From Nocardia sp. NBC_01503 (GTDB lineage Bacteria; Actinomycetota; Actinomycetes; Mycobacteriales; Mycobacteriaceae), in assembly GCF_036327755.1 (NCBI RefSeq), contig NZ_CP109596.1, positions 5,828,001-5,892,000 on the forward strand: 64,000 bases of DNA, in the 5' to 3' direction. The notes beneath the pieces were generated by a model, which saw nothing but the letters and a program-made list of their open reading frames with translations, made no database searches and had not been told where the DNA came from. Of this stretch, positions 8,863-17,162 are shown piece by piece (position 1 is the stretch's first letter; every line of letters begins with the position of its first letter). Both the position numbers and the translations under genes were made by a program.

Positions 8863-9588
8863 ATGGGTGCGAGCCTGATGATCGTGGAGGACGACGACCG
8901 GGTTCGCGGCGCTCTGCGGCTCGCCATGGAGGACGAGGGCTATGACGTCGCCGAGGCCGAGGAGGCCGAGACGGCCCTGGAGCATCTGCGCGATCACGGC
9001 GTACCCGATGTGATGATCGTCGATCTCATGCTCGGCGAGATGGACGGATTCACCTGTATTCGGGAGGTCCGCCGCGACCATGATGTACCGATCATTGTGG
9101 TGAGCGCCCGTGACGACACCCACGATGTGGTCGCCGCGCTGGAAGCGGGCGCGGATGATTTCGTCACCAAACCGTTCGAGATCAAGGAGATCACCGCGCG
9201 GATGCGGGCGCTGCGCCGCCGTGCGCGTCTGGCGAACGCCCAGGACGATCCGCAGCCCGAATCGCCGGAGGAGTTGGTCCTGGACGCGGATCCGCAGGCG
9301 CCGCTGGTGCTTTCCCCCGACGGCGGCACTGTTCGCCGTGGCGAGGAGGAGCTGCATTTGACCATTACCGAATTCCGGGTGCTGTGCGAGTTGGCCGCGA
9401 GTCCTGGGCGGGTATTGAGCCGCACCGCACTGCTGGAACGCATTTGGGACCGGGGGTTCTTCGGTGACGAGCGCATAGTCGATGTCCATGTGCGGCGCCT
9501 GCGTACCAAGATAGAGCAGGATCCCTCCGATCCACGGATCGTGGTCACGGTGCGAGGACTCGGCTACCGGCTCGACACCCAGCGCTGA
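8863..9588 (+). CDS. OmpR-type response regulator
   Basis: A 241-residue two-component response regulator. The receiver domain (residues 1-115) has the acidic pocket EDDD, the phospho-acceptor Asp54 in MIVDLMLG and the conserved Lys103 in TKPFE. After a linker, the winged-helix DNA-binding domain spans about 145-238, ending in the usual VRGLGYRL. The ATG at 8863 follows GGTGAGGGA; an in-frame GTG at 8857 is possible. Its stop overlaps the start of the partner kinase gene by one base, so the two are translationally coupled. The ectoine operon begins about 0.9 kb downstream, which makes osmotic control an attractive guess. The CseB/TcrX-like subfamily is the nearest I recognise. Confidence 0.9.
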   Translation: MGASLMIVEDDDRVRGALRLAMEDEGYDVAEAEEAETALEHLRDHGVPDVMIVDLMLGEMDGFTCIREVRRDHDVPIIVVSARDDTHDVVAALEAGADDFVTKPFEIKEITARMRALRRRARLANAQDDPQPESPEELVLDADPQAPLVLSPDGGTVRRGEEELHLTITEFRVLCELAASPGRVLSRTALLERIWDRGFFGDERIVDVHVRRLRTKIEQDPSDPRIVVTVRGLGYRLDTQR

Positions 9589-10376
9589 TGCTGACGCTGG
9601 TGGTCGCGGTCATCGCGGCCATATCCGGTGTGGCGGTGGGTGTTTGGTTCACCCGGCGGCGGCTGTCCACCACCGTGGACGAGTTCAACACCATGGTCGA
9701 TTCGCTGCAACGCCGGGTGGAGCGGGAACGTCGCCTGGTCGGAGATGTCAGTCATGAACTCCGCACCCCGCTGACCACACTCATCACCAGTGTCGGTGTA
9801 CTGAACCGGCATTCGAATGAACTGCCCGAAAGATCCCGCCGTGCACTCGAATTCGTGAGCGCCGAGCTCGAACATCTGCGGCACATTCTGGACGATATGC
9901 TCGAACTGGCCCGGGTCGAGGCCGGTGTGCACCGCGGTGACACCGAATTGCTCTCGGCCGCAGAGCTCCTCACTCATATGCTGGCCGAACGCTCGTATCC
10001 GCCGGAGCTGTTGCGGGTGACCGGTAATGTGATGATCACCGGCCGTAAACTCGAGCTCGAGCGCGCGATCGGTAATCTGCTCGACAATGCGAAGCGGCAC
10101 GGCTGCGGAGTTGTGGCGGTCTCGGTCGTTCGCGCGGGTCCGGAGGTGGTTATCACCGTCGACGACGCGGGCTCCGGAGTGCCTGTGGCGGAGCGAGAAC
10201 GGATCTTCGAACGCTTCGCGACTGTACGCAATGCCCGCCGTGTGGCCAGCGGCACCGGAATCGGCCTGGCGCTCGTCGCGGAAACCGTTGCGGCCCACCG
10301 TGGCCGGGTGGATTGTACCGCGCGCCCAGGCGGCGGTGCGCGATTCACCATCCGGTTGCCCAGTGCCGCCGTCTGA
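9588..10376 (+). CDS. Short sensor histidine kinase without an extracellular domain
   Basis: A 262-residue kinase partner of the preceding regulator. One N-terminal membrane helix (residues 2-20) leads straight into a HAMP-like stretch and the dimerisation domain with the phospho-acceptor His56 in VSHELRTPL. The catalytic ATPase domain has the N box (NLLDNAKRHG), G1 (DDAGSGVP) and G2 (GTGIGLAL). Typical OmpR-family kinases have two helices around a sensor domain and exceed 400 residues; here the start is fixed by the TGATG overlap with the regulator, so the missing part cannot lie upstream. It may sense through its membrane helix or a partner protein, or be a shortened version of a longer ancestor. 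Confidence 0.85.
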   Translation: MLTLVVAVIAAISGVAVGVWFTRRRLSTTVDEFNTMVDSLQRRVERERRLVGDVSHELRTPLTTLITSVGVLNRHSNELPERSRRALEFVSAELEHLRHILDDMLELARVEAGVHRGDTELLSAAELLTHMLAERSYPPELLRVTGNVMITGRKLELERAIGNLLDNAKRHGCGVVAVSVVRAGPEVVITVDDAGSGVPVAERERIFERFATVRNARRVASGTGIGLALVAETVAAHRGRVDCTARPGGGARFTIRLPSAAV

Positions 10377-10449
10377 CACAGGATCGTCACGTGATCGTAA
10401 TGTAGTGAAAAGAGGACCTCAAACTTCATTCGCCAACCTGGAAAGGGTC
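10377..10449 (+). promoter_or_regulatory. Leader of the ectoine operon
   Basis: This 73-bp gap separates the kinase gene from ectA. It holds the perfect 8-bp palindrome TCACGTGA (10387-10394), and GAAAGGG at 10441-10447 is the ribosome site of ectA. The gap is AT-richer than its surroundings. The operon may start here or read through from the two-component genes. Confidence 0.4.
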
Positions 10450-11034
10450 ATGCAGACCCAATTCACGAAATTCGACGCACTAGTTCGACAAATCGCTCCG
10501 GGGCTACCACCGGTTCTGTCGCCGGTCCGACTGATTCGTGGCGGGGACACAGTGATCCTGCGCACTCCGGATCTTGACGATGGAGCGCGGTTGTGGCGTA
10601 TCGCCGCGAATTCGGGAGTTCTCGACACCAATTCGAGTTATGCCTACCTGCTGTGGTGCCGGGATTTCGCGGCCACTTCGGTGGTCGTCGAAATCGACGG
10701 CGAGGTGGGCGGATTCGTCATCGGCTACCTGCGCCCACAACAGCCGGACACCTTCTTCGTCTGGCAGGTCGCGGTAGAGCACGCGCACCGCGGTAAGGGC
10801 CTGGGCGTGGCCATGCTCGACTTCCTCTTCGACGGCCTCGCCGAGCATGGGGTTTCCGCACTCGAGACCACTGTTTCACCGGACAACGCCGCCTCCATCG
10901 CGATGTTCGGTGCCCTCGCCCGGCGCCATGGTGCCCCGCTGACCCGTCGCCCACTGTTCGGTCCCGGCCATTTTCCGGACGGCCATGAGCCCGAGCATCT
11001 GTTCCGTATAGCACCCGACCAGGAGGTTGGATGA
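10450..11034 (+). CDS. ectA: L-2,4-diaminobutyrate N-acetyltransferase
   Basis: First committed acetylation of ectoine synthesis: acetyl-CoA plus 2,4-diaminobutyrate gives N-gamma-acetyl-diaminobutyrate. The 194-residue protein has a GNAT fold with the acetyl-CoA loop HRGKGLGVAMLDFL and family blocks NSSYAYLLWCRDF and QVAVEHAHRGKG. The ATG at 10450 follows GAAAGGG at a short distance; an open frame extends far upstream through the kinase gene but is not coding there. ectB follows with overlapping stop and start codons. Gene order ectABCD is the standard one, and the product protects the cytoplasm from osmotic and heat stress. Confidence 0.95.
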   Translation: MQTQFTKFDALVRQIAPGLPPVLSPVRLIRGGDTVILRTPDLDDGARLWRIAANSGVLDTNSSYAYLLWCRDFAATSVVVEIDGEVGGFVIGYLRPQQPDTFFVWQVAVEHAHRGKGLGVAMLDFLFDGLAEHGVSALETTVSPDNAASIAMFGALARRHGAPLTRRPLFGPGHFPDGHEPEHLFRIAPDQEVG

Positions 11035-12308
11035 TGACTACCCTCGATATGACTATCTTCGACGAACTCGAATCGAATGTGCGCGGCTATTGCCGGTCGT
11101 GGCCGACGGTATTCGATACGGCCTCCGGCGCCTGGCTGCGCGATGAGGAGGGGCGCGATTATCTCGACTTCTTCGCGGGTGCTGGTGCGCTGAATTACGG
11201 CCACAACAATCCCGTGCTCAAGCAGGCCCTGGTGGATTACATTATGGCCGACGGTATTACGCACGGTCTCGATATGTCGACCGTTGCCAAGCGTCGACTG
11301 CTGCAGACGATTCAGAGCACGATCCTGGCGCCACGCGATCTGGATTACAAGGTGCAGTTCCCCGGACCCACCGGCGCGAACGCGGTCGAGGCGGCCCTGA
11401 AGCTGGCCCGCAAGGTGACCGGCCGGACCGCGATCCTGAACTTCACCAACGCCTTTCACGGGATGACCCTCGGTGCGCTCGCGGTCACCGGTAATGCCGC
11501 CAAGCGGGCCGGCGCCGGTGTGCCGCTGTTGCATGCCACACCCATGCCCTATGACGGCTACCTACCGGACGCGGCTGCGGATCCGTTCGCCTGGATGGAG
11601 GCCATCCTCGATGATGCCTCCTCGGGCGTGGACAAGCCCGCCGCGGTGATCGTCGAGACCGTGCAAGGGGAGGGCGGGGTCAATATCGCACGCCCCGAAT
11701 GGCTGCGCGGCTTGGCCCAATTGTGCTCCGCGCGTGAAATTCTGCTGATCGTGGACGATGTGCAGATGGGTTGCGGACGCACCGGGCCGTTCTTCTCGTT
11801 CGAGGCCGCCGACATCACTCCCGATATTGTCACGTTGTCGAAATCAATTGGCGGATACGGGCTTCCGATGGCGCTGGTGCTCATGAAGCCCGAGCTCGAC
11901 CAGTGGGCACCGGGTGAGCACAATGGCACCTTCCGAGGCAACAATCCGTCCTTCGTGACCGCGCAGGCGGCGCTCGAGCACTACTGGTCCGATACGCTGC
12001 TGAGCGCGGCGACAATGGCCAAAGGTGAACTGGTGCACCGCAACCTGAGCGAGCTGAGCTCGGCATACGAAGGTCTCTCCACCCGTGGACGAGGTCTGGT
12101 GCACGGCTTGGTCTTCGATGAGCCCTCGCAGGCGGGCAAGGTTTGCCAGGTCGCCTTCGAGCGCGGACTGCTCGCCGAGACCTCCGGTGCTTCCGACGAG
12201 GTGGTGAAGCTACTTCCGCCACTGACGATTACCGATCCCGAACTCGAACACGGCCTCGGCATCCTCGCCGAATCGGTGGCCACGGTCTGTGAAGGAGCAC
12301 TGAAATGA
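11034..12308 (+). CDS. ectB: L-2,4-diaminobutyrate transaminase
   Basis: This PLP enzyme transfers an amino group from glutamate to aspartate semialdehyde, giving diaminobutyrate for EctA. It is about 424 residues, the usual length of class III aminotransferases. The PLP pocket shows the VDDVQMGCGRTG block (Asp) and the Schiff-base lysine in LSKSIGGYG near residue 270; the substrate region FFAGAGALNYGHNNP is typical of EctB. AGGAGG at 11021-11026 sits 7 nt before the ATG at 11034; the adjacent ATG at 11031 would add one Met. The start overlaps the ectA stop, and the stop overlaps ectC by 4 nt, so the genes are coupled. Confidence 0.96.
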   Translation: MTTLDMTIFDELESNVRGYCRSWPTVFDTASGAWLRDEEGRDYLDFFAGAGALNYGHNNPVLKQALVDYIMADGITHGLDMSTVAKRRLLQTIQSTILAPRDLDYKVQFPGPTGANAVEAALKLARKVTGRTAILNFTNAFHGMTLGALAVTGNAAKRAGAGVPLLHATPMPYDGYLPDAAADPFAWMEAILDDASSGVDKPAAVIVETVQGEGGVNIARPEWLRGLAQLCSAREILLIVDDVQMGCGRTGPFFSFEAADITPDIVTLSKSIGGYGLPMALVLMKPELDQWAPGEHNGTFRGNNPSFVTAQAALEHYWSDTLLSAATMAKGELVHRNLSELSSAYEGLSTRGRGLVHGLVFDEPSQAGKVCQVAFERGLLAETSGASDEVVKLLPPLTITDPELEHGLGILAESVATVCEGALK

Positions 12309-12700
12309 TCGTGCGCACCACCGCGGAGATCACCGGCACCGATCGCGATGTGGCGGAGGCGGGTTGGCGTAGCAAACGCATCGTGCTCGGCGGCGACGGC
12401 GTGGGCTTCTCCTTCCACGAGACCACCATCGAGGCCGGAACCGAGCACGAATTCCACTACCTCAACCATGTGGAGGCGGTGTGGCTGGTCGAGGGCACGG
12501 GCACGCTCGAGGATCTCGACAATGGCGTCACCTACGAACTGGGCCCGGGGTCGATGTATCTGCTGAACGGGCATGAGAAGCATCGCCTGCGCACCGATAC
12601 CCGCATGCGCATGCTGTGTGTGTTCAATCCGCCGGTCACCGGACAGGAAGTGCATGACGAGCACGGGGTCTACCCGCTCGTCACCGTCTCCGCAGACTAG
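12305..12700 (+). CDS. ectC: Ectoine synthase
   Basis: The 131-residue cupin closes the ring of N-gamma-acetyl-diaminobutyrate to ectoine by removing water. The cupin barrel is recognisable from FSFHETTIEAGTEHEFHY and the later GPGSMYLLNGHEKHRL, which contain the metal-binding and substrate residues of the family. Its ATG overlaps the ectB stop in an ATGA arrangement, and ectD follows after 23 nt. Length matches known EctC proteins. It acts in the cytosol and is expected to rise with salt stress together with the rest of the operon. Confidence 0.96.
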   Translation: MIVRTTAEITGTDRDVAEAGWRSKRIVLGGDGVGFSFHETTIEAGTEHEFHYLNHVEAVWLVEGTGTLEDLDNGVTYELGPGSMYLLNGHEKHRLRTDTRMRMLCVFNPPVTGQEVHDEHGVYPLVTVSAD

Positions 12701-12723
12701 TCAATGATGGGAATTCGCAAGGA

Positions 12724-13608
12724 ATGTCGTCGCCGACCCACACCCTGATCGATCGCTACCCCACCCGTACCACCGGACCCGCACCGCATCTGGAACGGGC
12801 AGATCCGTCCGTATGGGGTGAGGTCGGCGTACCGGCGCTCGCCAATTTCGAGACCGATGGATTCGCGATTCTGGATTCGCTGCTGGATCGCGAGGAGGTG
12901 GCTGTCGTGGCCGCCGAGCTCGACCACCTGACCCGCGACCCGGAGTTCCTGCTCGACGAGCGCGTCATCATCGAGAAGGAGTCCAATCGCGTCCGGTCCG
13001 TGTTCGAGGTGCACAAGCTCAGCACGGTGGTCGCGAATCTGGTGCGCGAGAATCGAATCGCCGGGTTGGCGCGCCAAATCCTCGGTTCCGAGGTCTATAT
13101 TCATCAGAGCCGTATCAACTTTCTGCCGGGACTACGTGGGACCGGTTTCTACTGGCACTCGGATTTCGAGACCTGGCACGCCGAGGACGGTATGCCCGCC
13201 CCTCGGGCAGTCAGCCTCTCCATCGCCCTGACCGACAATTTCCCGTTCAACGGCAGTCTGATGCTGATGCCCGGATCCCACCGCACCTTTGTGCCCTGTC
13301 AAGGTGAAACGCCGGATGCGCACTACCGAAATTCCCTGCGAGAGCAGGAGATCGGCATTCCCTCCGAAAGCGATATCACCGAGCTCGCGGGGAGGCACGG
13401 CATTGCCCAGTTCACCGGCGGCGCGGGTTCGGCGCTGCTGTTCGACTCGAACATCATGCACGGCTCCTCGAACAACATCACGCCCTTCCCGCGGTCGAAT
13501 CTCTTCATCGTGTTCAACAGTGTCGAGAACACCCTCGAAGCCCCTTATGCGGCAAGGAATCCCCGCCCCACCTACATCGGCAGTCGGGACTTCACCCCGA
13601 TCGCCTAG
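12724..13608 (+). CDS. ectD: Ectoine 5-hydroxylase (Fe(II)/2-oxoglutarate dioxygenase)
   Basis: It hydroxylates ectoine to 5-hydroxyectoine, using oxygen and 2-oxoglutarate. The 294-residue protein has the EctD signature around residues 143-165 with the iron ligands His145 and Asp147 (FYWHSDFETWH) and the distal His246 in DSNIMHGSS. The segment EDGMPAPRAVS is also typical. As the last gene of ectABCD it shows the strain should make both ectoine and hydroxyectoine. The ATG lies 23 nt after the ectC stop and AAGGA precedes it closely. A strong stem-loop follows the stop. Confidence 0.96.
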   Translation: MSSPTHTLIDRYPTRTTGPAPHLERADPSVWGEVGVPALANFETDGFAILDSLLDREEVAVVAAELDHLTRDPEFLLDERVIIEKESNRVRSVFEVHKLSTVVANLVRENRIAGLARQILGSEVYIHQSRINFLPGLRGTGFYWHSDFETWHAEDGMPAPRAVSLSIALTDNFPFNGSLMLMPGSHRTFVPCQGETPDAHYRNSLREQEIGIPSESDITELAGRHGIAQFTGGAGSALLFDSNIMHGSSNNITPFPRSNLFIVFNSVENTLEAPYAARNPRPTYIGSRDFTPIA

Positions 13609-13623
13609 CCGATGAGCCGACCC

Positions 13624-13657
13624 GCCCCGCCGACCGCATCGATCCGGTCGGCGGGGC
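13624..13657 (+). terminator. Terminator of the ectABCD operon
   Basis: A perfect 13-bp GC-rich stem (13624-13636 with 13645-13657) around an 8-nt loop begins 15 nt after the ectD stop. No U-tract follows. Confidence 0.75.
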
Positions 13658-13718
13658 GATCGGCGTTCAGGCGCTGTCGCGGTGCGAACCGGGACCGGCG
13701 GTGCGAGAGGATGGGTCG

Positions 13719-14165
13719 GTGACCACCGAAAGCGATCACCCCGAACCGCCGCCCGCGAGCGTGTCGATCATCGTGCTGACCCTGGCGCATCGTGTCGAAG
13801 CCGAGCTCGGTGCGGCCCTGACGCCGCTGCAGCTCACCGTTTCCCGGCTGGCGCTGCTCGGTCATATCGCGAGCGTGCCCGGTGCGTCGTTCAGTGATCT
13901 GGCCCGGATGGGTGCGATCAGTGTGCAGAGCGTGCACACCGCGGTGAAGGCGATGGTGGCCGCGGGGCTGGTGCGCGATCGCACGGCGCGGGCGGGTTCG
14001 GCCTCGATCATCGAGTTGACGGCGAAGGGGAAGCGGTTGCTGAGCTCCGCGCAGGAGGTCGTCGCGGAGGTGGATGAGCGGCTGTTCGGTCCGGCCGCCG
14101 ATCCGTTTCAGCGCCGGGTCGGTGTCGCCGTCCTGTCCGCGTTCGCCGCCCGAAACGTCTCCTGA
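13719..14165 (+). CDS. MarR family transcriptional regulator
   Basis: A 148-residue winged-helix regulator. The DNA-binding part (about residues 40-105) has a helix-turn-helix in SFSDLARMGAISVQSVHTAVKAMVAAGLV and a wing with DRTARAGSASIIELTAKG. The GTG at 13719 was preferred to one at 13701 because GAGAGGA lies just before it. The small membrane protein gene 14264 lies 98 bp downstream, and two dyads of the same sequence fill its promoter, so this regulator probably controls that gene. No conserved Cys redox switch is seen. Confidence 0.82.
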   Translation: MTTESDHPEPPPASVSIIVLTLAHRVEAELGAALTPLQLTVSRLALLGHIASVPGASFSDLARMGAISVQSVHTAVKAMVAAGLVRDRTARAGSASIIELTAKGKRLLSSAQEVVAEVDERLFGPAADPFQRRVGVAVLSAFAARNVS

Positions 14166-14199
14166 TCCTCGCTTTCCGCATCCGCGGTGACCTTTCCCA

Positions 14200-14253
14200 C
14201 AACCTTCAATGAGGCTGAAGCCTGACGCTATGCTTCAGCCGGACTGAAGGTTG
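14200..14253 (+). promoter_or_regulatory. Double CTTCA-N7-TGAAG operator, nested in a 54-bp dyad
   Basis: Two copies of CTTCA-N7-TGAAG lie at 14204-14220 and 14233-14249, 29 bp apart. They are mirror images about 14226.5: outer arms CAACCTTCA (14200-14208) and TGAAGGTTG (14245-14253), inner arms GGCTGAAG (14213-14220) and CTTCAGCC (14233-14240). The structure ends 10 bp before the ATG of 14264 and overlaps its GGAGGA ribosome site. The MarR gene immediately upstream is the natural binder; this is inferred. Confidence 0.65.
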
Positions 14254-14263
14254 GAGGATTGTC

Positions 14264-14710
14264 ATGCAGAAGGTCCTGCTGTCGATACACGTACTGGTCG
14301 CCATTATTTTCGTGGGCGGATCCGCTGTCGCCGCAAGCCTGTTCCCGCGCTACGCGCCATTGGCGGAGACCGCGGCAGTTCCCGCACCCGAGCGGAATAT
14401 CGCTGTCGCCAAGGCATTTCATCGCATCACCGGCACCTATGCGGTGCTGGCGCTCACCGTCCCGATCGTGGGCATCGCGCTCGCGGCACTCCAGGGCCGG
14501 ATGGGCGAAATCTGGATCACCATCTCCATGGGACTCACCTTCGCGGCGGGTGGGCTGCTGGCGGCCTTCATTCATCCGCTTCAGCGCGAAGCTCTCAACC
14601 GTCCCGACGACGGGCAACGTTTGCGCACGCTGTCCATGACCTCCGGCATCTACAACCTGCTCTGGGCGGCCGTGGTCATCCTCATGATCGCTCGCCCCGG
14701 CGCGCACTGA
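14264..14710 (+). CDS. Small integral membrane protein under putative MarR control
   Basis: A 148-residue protein with four predicted transmembrane helices (about residues 5-25, 60-80, 84-104 and 125-143). An early His (SIHVLVAIIFVGG) and the AFHRITGTYAVLAL block recall the DUF2269/CopD-like superfamily of small membrane proteins, but I am not certain of the family. GGAGGA precedes the ATG by 5 nt. The promoter is covered by a double dyad next to a MarR gene, so it is likely an inducible function such as a stress or efflux helper. Confidence 0.7.
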   Translation: MQKVLLSIHVLVAIIFVGGSAVAASLFPRYAPLAETAAVPAPERNIAVAKAFHRITGTYAVLALTVPIVGIALAALQGRMGEIWITISMGLTFAAGGLLAAFIHPLQREALNRPDDGQRLRTLSMTSGIYNLLWAAVVILMIARPGAH

Positions 14711-14865
14711 GATCGCCGACTTCCCCTGTGCGCCGAGAGGTATGGGCGTATCGGGCCACGGGAGAAGCGGCAGAACAGTATGTTTGTACGGTCGCCCTGT
14801 GGCTGCCTCTGATCGGTGCCGAAGCTGCAACGCGTGTAGTTCTCTTCTACCGGGAGGGATTTGTC

Positions 14866-16122
14866 GTGATTGGTGCCGTGTCGTGGATCAACAGTCGAGT
14901 CGCAAGCATCAACGCGGATCTTGTGGAGCTGTACCGGGATCTGCACGCACACCCCGAACTATCCTTCGCCGAACATCGCACCGCGGGGATCGTCGCTCGG
15001 CGCGCGCGGGCGCTCGGATTCGAGGTGACCGAGGGCGTCGGCGGGACGGGTGTGGTTGCGCGACTGGTGAATGGGGCCGGTCCGGTGGTGCTGCTCCGCG
15101 CGGATATGGACGCGCTGCCGGTGCGTGAGCAGACCGGACTCTCCTACGCGTCGACCGCTGTCGATCCGGCGAGCGGTGAACCGGTGATGCATGCCTGCGG
15201 CCACGATATGCATACCGCATGTCTGCTCGGCACGCTCGATGCGCTGATGGAGGCCCGCGCACGATGGTCGGGCACCGTTGTGGCCGTATTCCAGCCCGCC
15301 GAGGAGGTCGGGCGCGGCGCGCGGGCCATGGTCGAGGACGGTTTGTTCGAACGCTTCGGGAAGCCGGAAATCGTACTGGCGCAGCATGTTCTGCCTATCC
15401 CGGTGGGTACCGTGGCGACCCGTTCGGGGGCCTTCCTCGCCGCCAATGACAGCCTGCGGATCACCCTGCACGGCCGCGGCGGACATGGCTCACGGCCCGA
15501 GACGACCGTCGATCCGATCGTGATGGCCGCCGCCACCGTACTGCGTCTGCAGACCATCGTCTCGCGTGAGGTCGCCGCCGCGGATCAGGCCGTCGTGACG
15601 ATCGGCAGTCTGCACGCGGGTGTCAAGGAGAACATCATCGCCGATGAGGCCGTGCTCGGGGTCAGTGTGCGCACCTACTCCGCGGAGGTGCGCGACCGGG
15701 TGGTCGAGGCGGTGCGGCGCATAGTGTGCGCGGAGGCCGAGGCCTCGGGCGCGGACCGTCCGCCGACCATCGAGCTACAGATGCGGCTGCCGGTGACCGC
15801 CAATGATCCGGTCGCGCTGGAGAAGACGCGCGGTGCGCTCTCTGCCGCACTCGGGGTGGAACGGGTCCTGGATATAGCCGCCTTCCCCGCGAGCGAGGAT
15901 GTCGGCATCCTTGCCGAGGCTGCCGGTGTGCCCCTGTCCTTCTGGTTCTTCGGCGGCGCCGATCCCGCGAAATTCGCTGCCGCAGAACAGAACGGCACCG
16001 TCGAACAAGATATCCCGATGAATCACTCGCCGTTCTTCGCGCCGCTCGCCGAACCCACGATCGACTGCGGCGTCACCGCCTTGACCGCGGCGGCGTTCGC
16101 CTGGCTGGACTCGAACCGGTAA
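14866..16122 (+). CDS. M20 family metal-dependent amidohydrolase
   Basis: A 418-residue amidohydrolase of the HipO/AbgB-type M20D group, which removes acyl or benzoyl groups from N-acyl amino acids and similar amides. Metal-site blocks are HACGHDMHTA (about residue 106), PAEEVGRGA (about 143) and the late MNHSPFF segment; the central dimerisation domain contains GRGGHGSRP. The GTG at 14866 follows GGGAGGGA at 6 nt. The frame is open further upstream over the membrane-protein gene but does not match the family there. It stands alone; substrate not assignable. Confidence 0.88.
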   Translation: MIGAVSWINSRVASINADLVELYRDLHAHPELSFAEHRTAGIVARRARALGFEVTEGVGGTGVVARLVNGAGPVVLLRADMDALPVREQTGLSYASTAVDPASGEPVMHACGHDMHTACLLGTLDALMEARARWSGTVVAVFQPAEEVGRGARAMVEDGLFERFGKPEIVLAQHVLPIPVGTVATRSGAFLAANDSLRITLHGRGGHGSRPETTVDPIVMAAATVLRLQTIVSREVAAADQAVVTIGSLHAGVKENIIADEAVLGVSVRTYSAEVRDRVVEAVRRIVCAEAEASGADRPPTIELQMRLPVTANDPVALEKTRGALSAALGVERVLDIAAFPASEDVGILAEAAGVPLSFWFFGGADPAKFAAAEQNGTVEQDIPMNHSPFFAPLAEPTIDCGVTALTAAAFAWLDSNR

Positions 16123-16140
16123 GGACACAACACCTTTGGT

Positions 16141-16623
16141 CTACTCGCGGACCTGAGCGTTCTCGGTCGGTCGCACCTGTTCGCCGACCGCGTCCAGACC
16201 CGCGAGCAGTCGCAGCCCGTCCGCGGCGGCGCTGTCGGGCGCGGCGGACAGCACGATCAACTCCATACCCGATTCATTCGGCAGCGCGAAGTTCTCCTGA
16301 TGCAGCTCCAGTAAGCCGACCAGTGGATGCCGATATGCCTTACGCCCGTGGGTCCGGGCGCGCACATCCGCGCGCGCCCACAGTCGGCGGAAACGCTCAC
16401 TGCCCATGGACAGTTCGCCGATGAGTGAGGCCAGGCGCGGATCGTCCGGATACTCGCCCGCGGCCAGGCGCAGCTGCCCGACGACATCGAGGGTGCACTG
16501 TTCCCAATCCGCGTAGTGTCCGCGCTCGGCCTCCTCAGGCCCCCCGTTTTCGACACGCACCGGCGAGAAATCAGTACCGAAACGCGAGTTCGACACATAG
16601 GCGGGGCTGGGATTCGGCCACAT
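16141..16623 (-). CDS. MmyB-type ligand-binding domain lacking its HTH
   Basis: The 160-residue product matches the C-terminal ligand-binding domain of MmyB-like XRE regulators: YADWEQCTLDVV, then the YPDDPRLASLIGELS block, RRLWARADVRARTHGRK and RHPLVG. Complete regulators have an N-terminal XRE helix-turn-helix of about 80 residues and a further core segment; here both are missing and the first 40 residues look joined across a deletion. Yet AAGGAG lies 7 nt before the ATG, so the short form may be translated. It could be a decaying gene or a stand-alone ligand binder that titrates a partner. Confidence 0.7.
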   Translation of the reverse strand: MWPNPSPAYVSNSRFGTDFSPVRVENGGPEEAERGHYADWEQCTLDVVGQLRLAAGEYPDDPRLASLIGELSMGSERFRRLWARADVRARTHGRKAYRHPLVGLLELHQENFALPNESGMELIVLSAAPDSAAADGLRLLAGLDAVGEQVRPTENAQVRE

Positions 16624-17090
16624 CGCACACTCCTTCCGAACGCGGGTAGAAATTTGCCTTTCGCTGCCCCAGTTGCCAACCCACCCCCTGTTTGCGACAC
16701 GACGCGGTGGGAAGCCGCGAAAAATTCGTGATCATACAGCCGGCCGATGCCGGGGCTCAATACCGCCCGGCACATCTTTCCTCGATGATCAAGGCCGGTG
16801 TGCCCCGGCGACCCAAGCAGGGCCACAAAAATCGCAGAAGATCTCCTTTGTTTCTGATCACGGACTCCGCGATCCGGGTGGGTGCGCGAACGTCACCGAC
16901 ACCCCCTGAAGTGCATCCATGGATCACCGTCTGGACGTTGTCGCCGGGAATCGCCTCGCCGGACTCCTCTATGTTCCTGACCGGTGGTGATCGCCGAGTC
17001 GGCTGTTCGCGACTACCAAGTACTCCCGGAATTTCGGCCGATTTTGGACAACTTGGCCCGAAATCGGGACACCCGAAACGCAAGCACAAC
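16624..17090. other. Intergenic stretch without a recognisable gene
   Basis: About 470 bp between the MmyB-domain gene and a strong stem-loop. It is AT-richer than the surroundings. Open frames exist on both strands but show no family resemblance, good start or ribosome site. I find no tRNA fold. Confidence 0.5.
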
Positions 17091-17130
17091 CAGGAGAGGG
17101 GCACCCGCCGAAACGGGTGCCCCTCTCCTG
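17091..17130 (-). terminator. Strong 17-bp terminator hairpin
   Basis: A perfect 17-bp stem, CAGGAGAGGGGCACCCG (17091-17107) with its complement at 17114-17130, around a 6-nt loop. It lies 33 nt past the stop of the minus-strand gene 17163-17360 and most likely ends that operon. Confidence 0.8.
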
Positions 17131-17162
17131 ATTTCTCGGAAGTGCTCGGAATGCGTCTCTAC

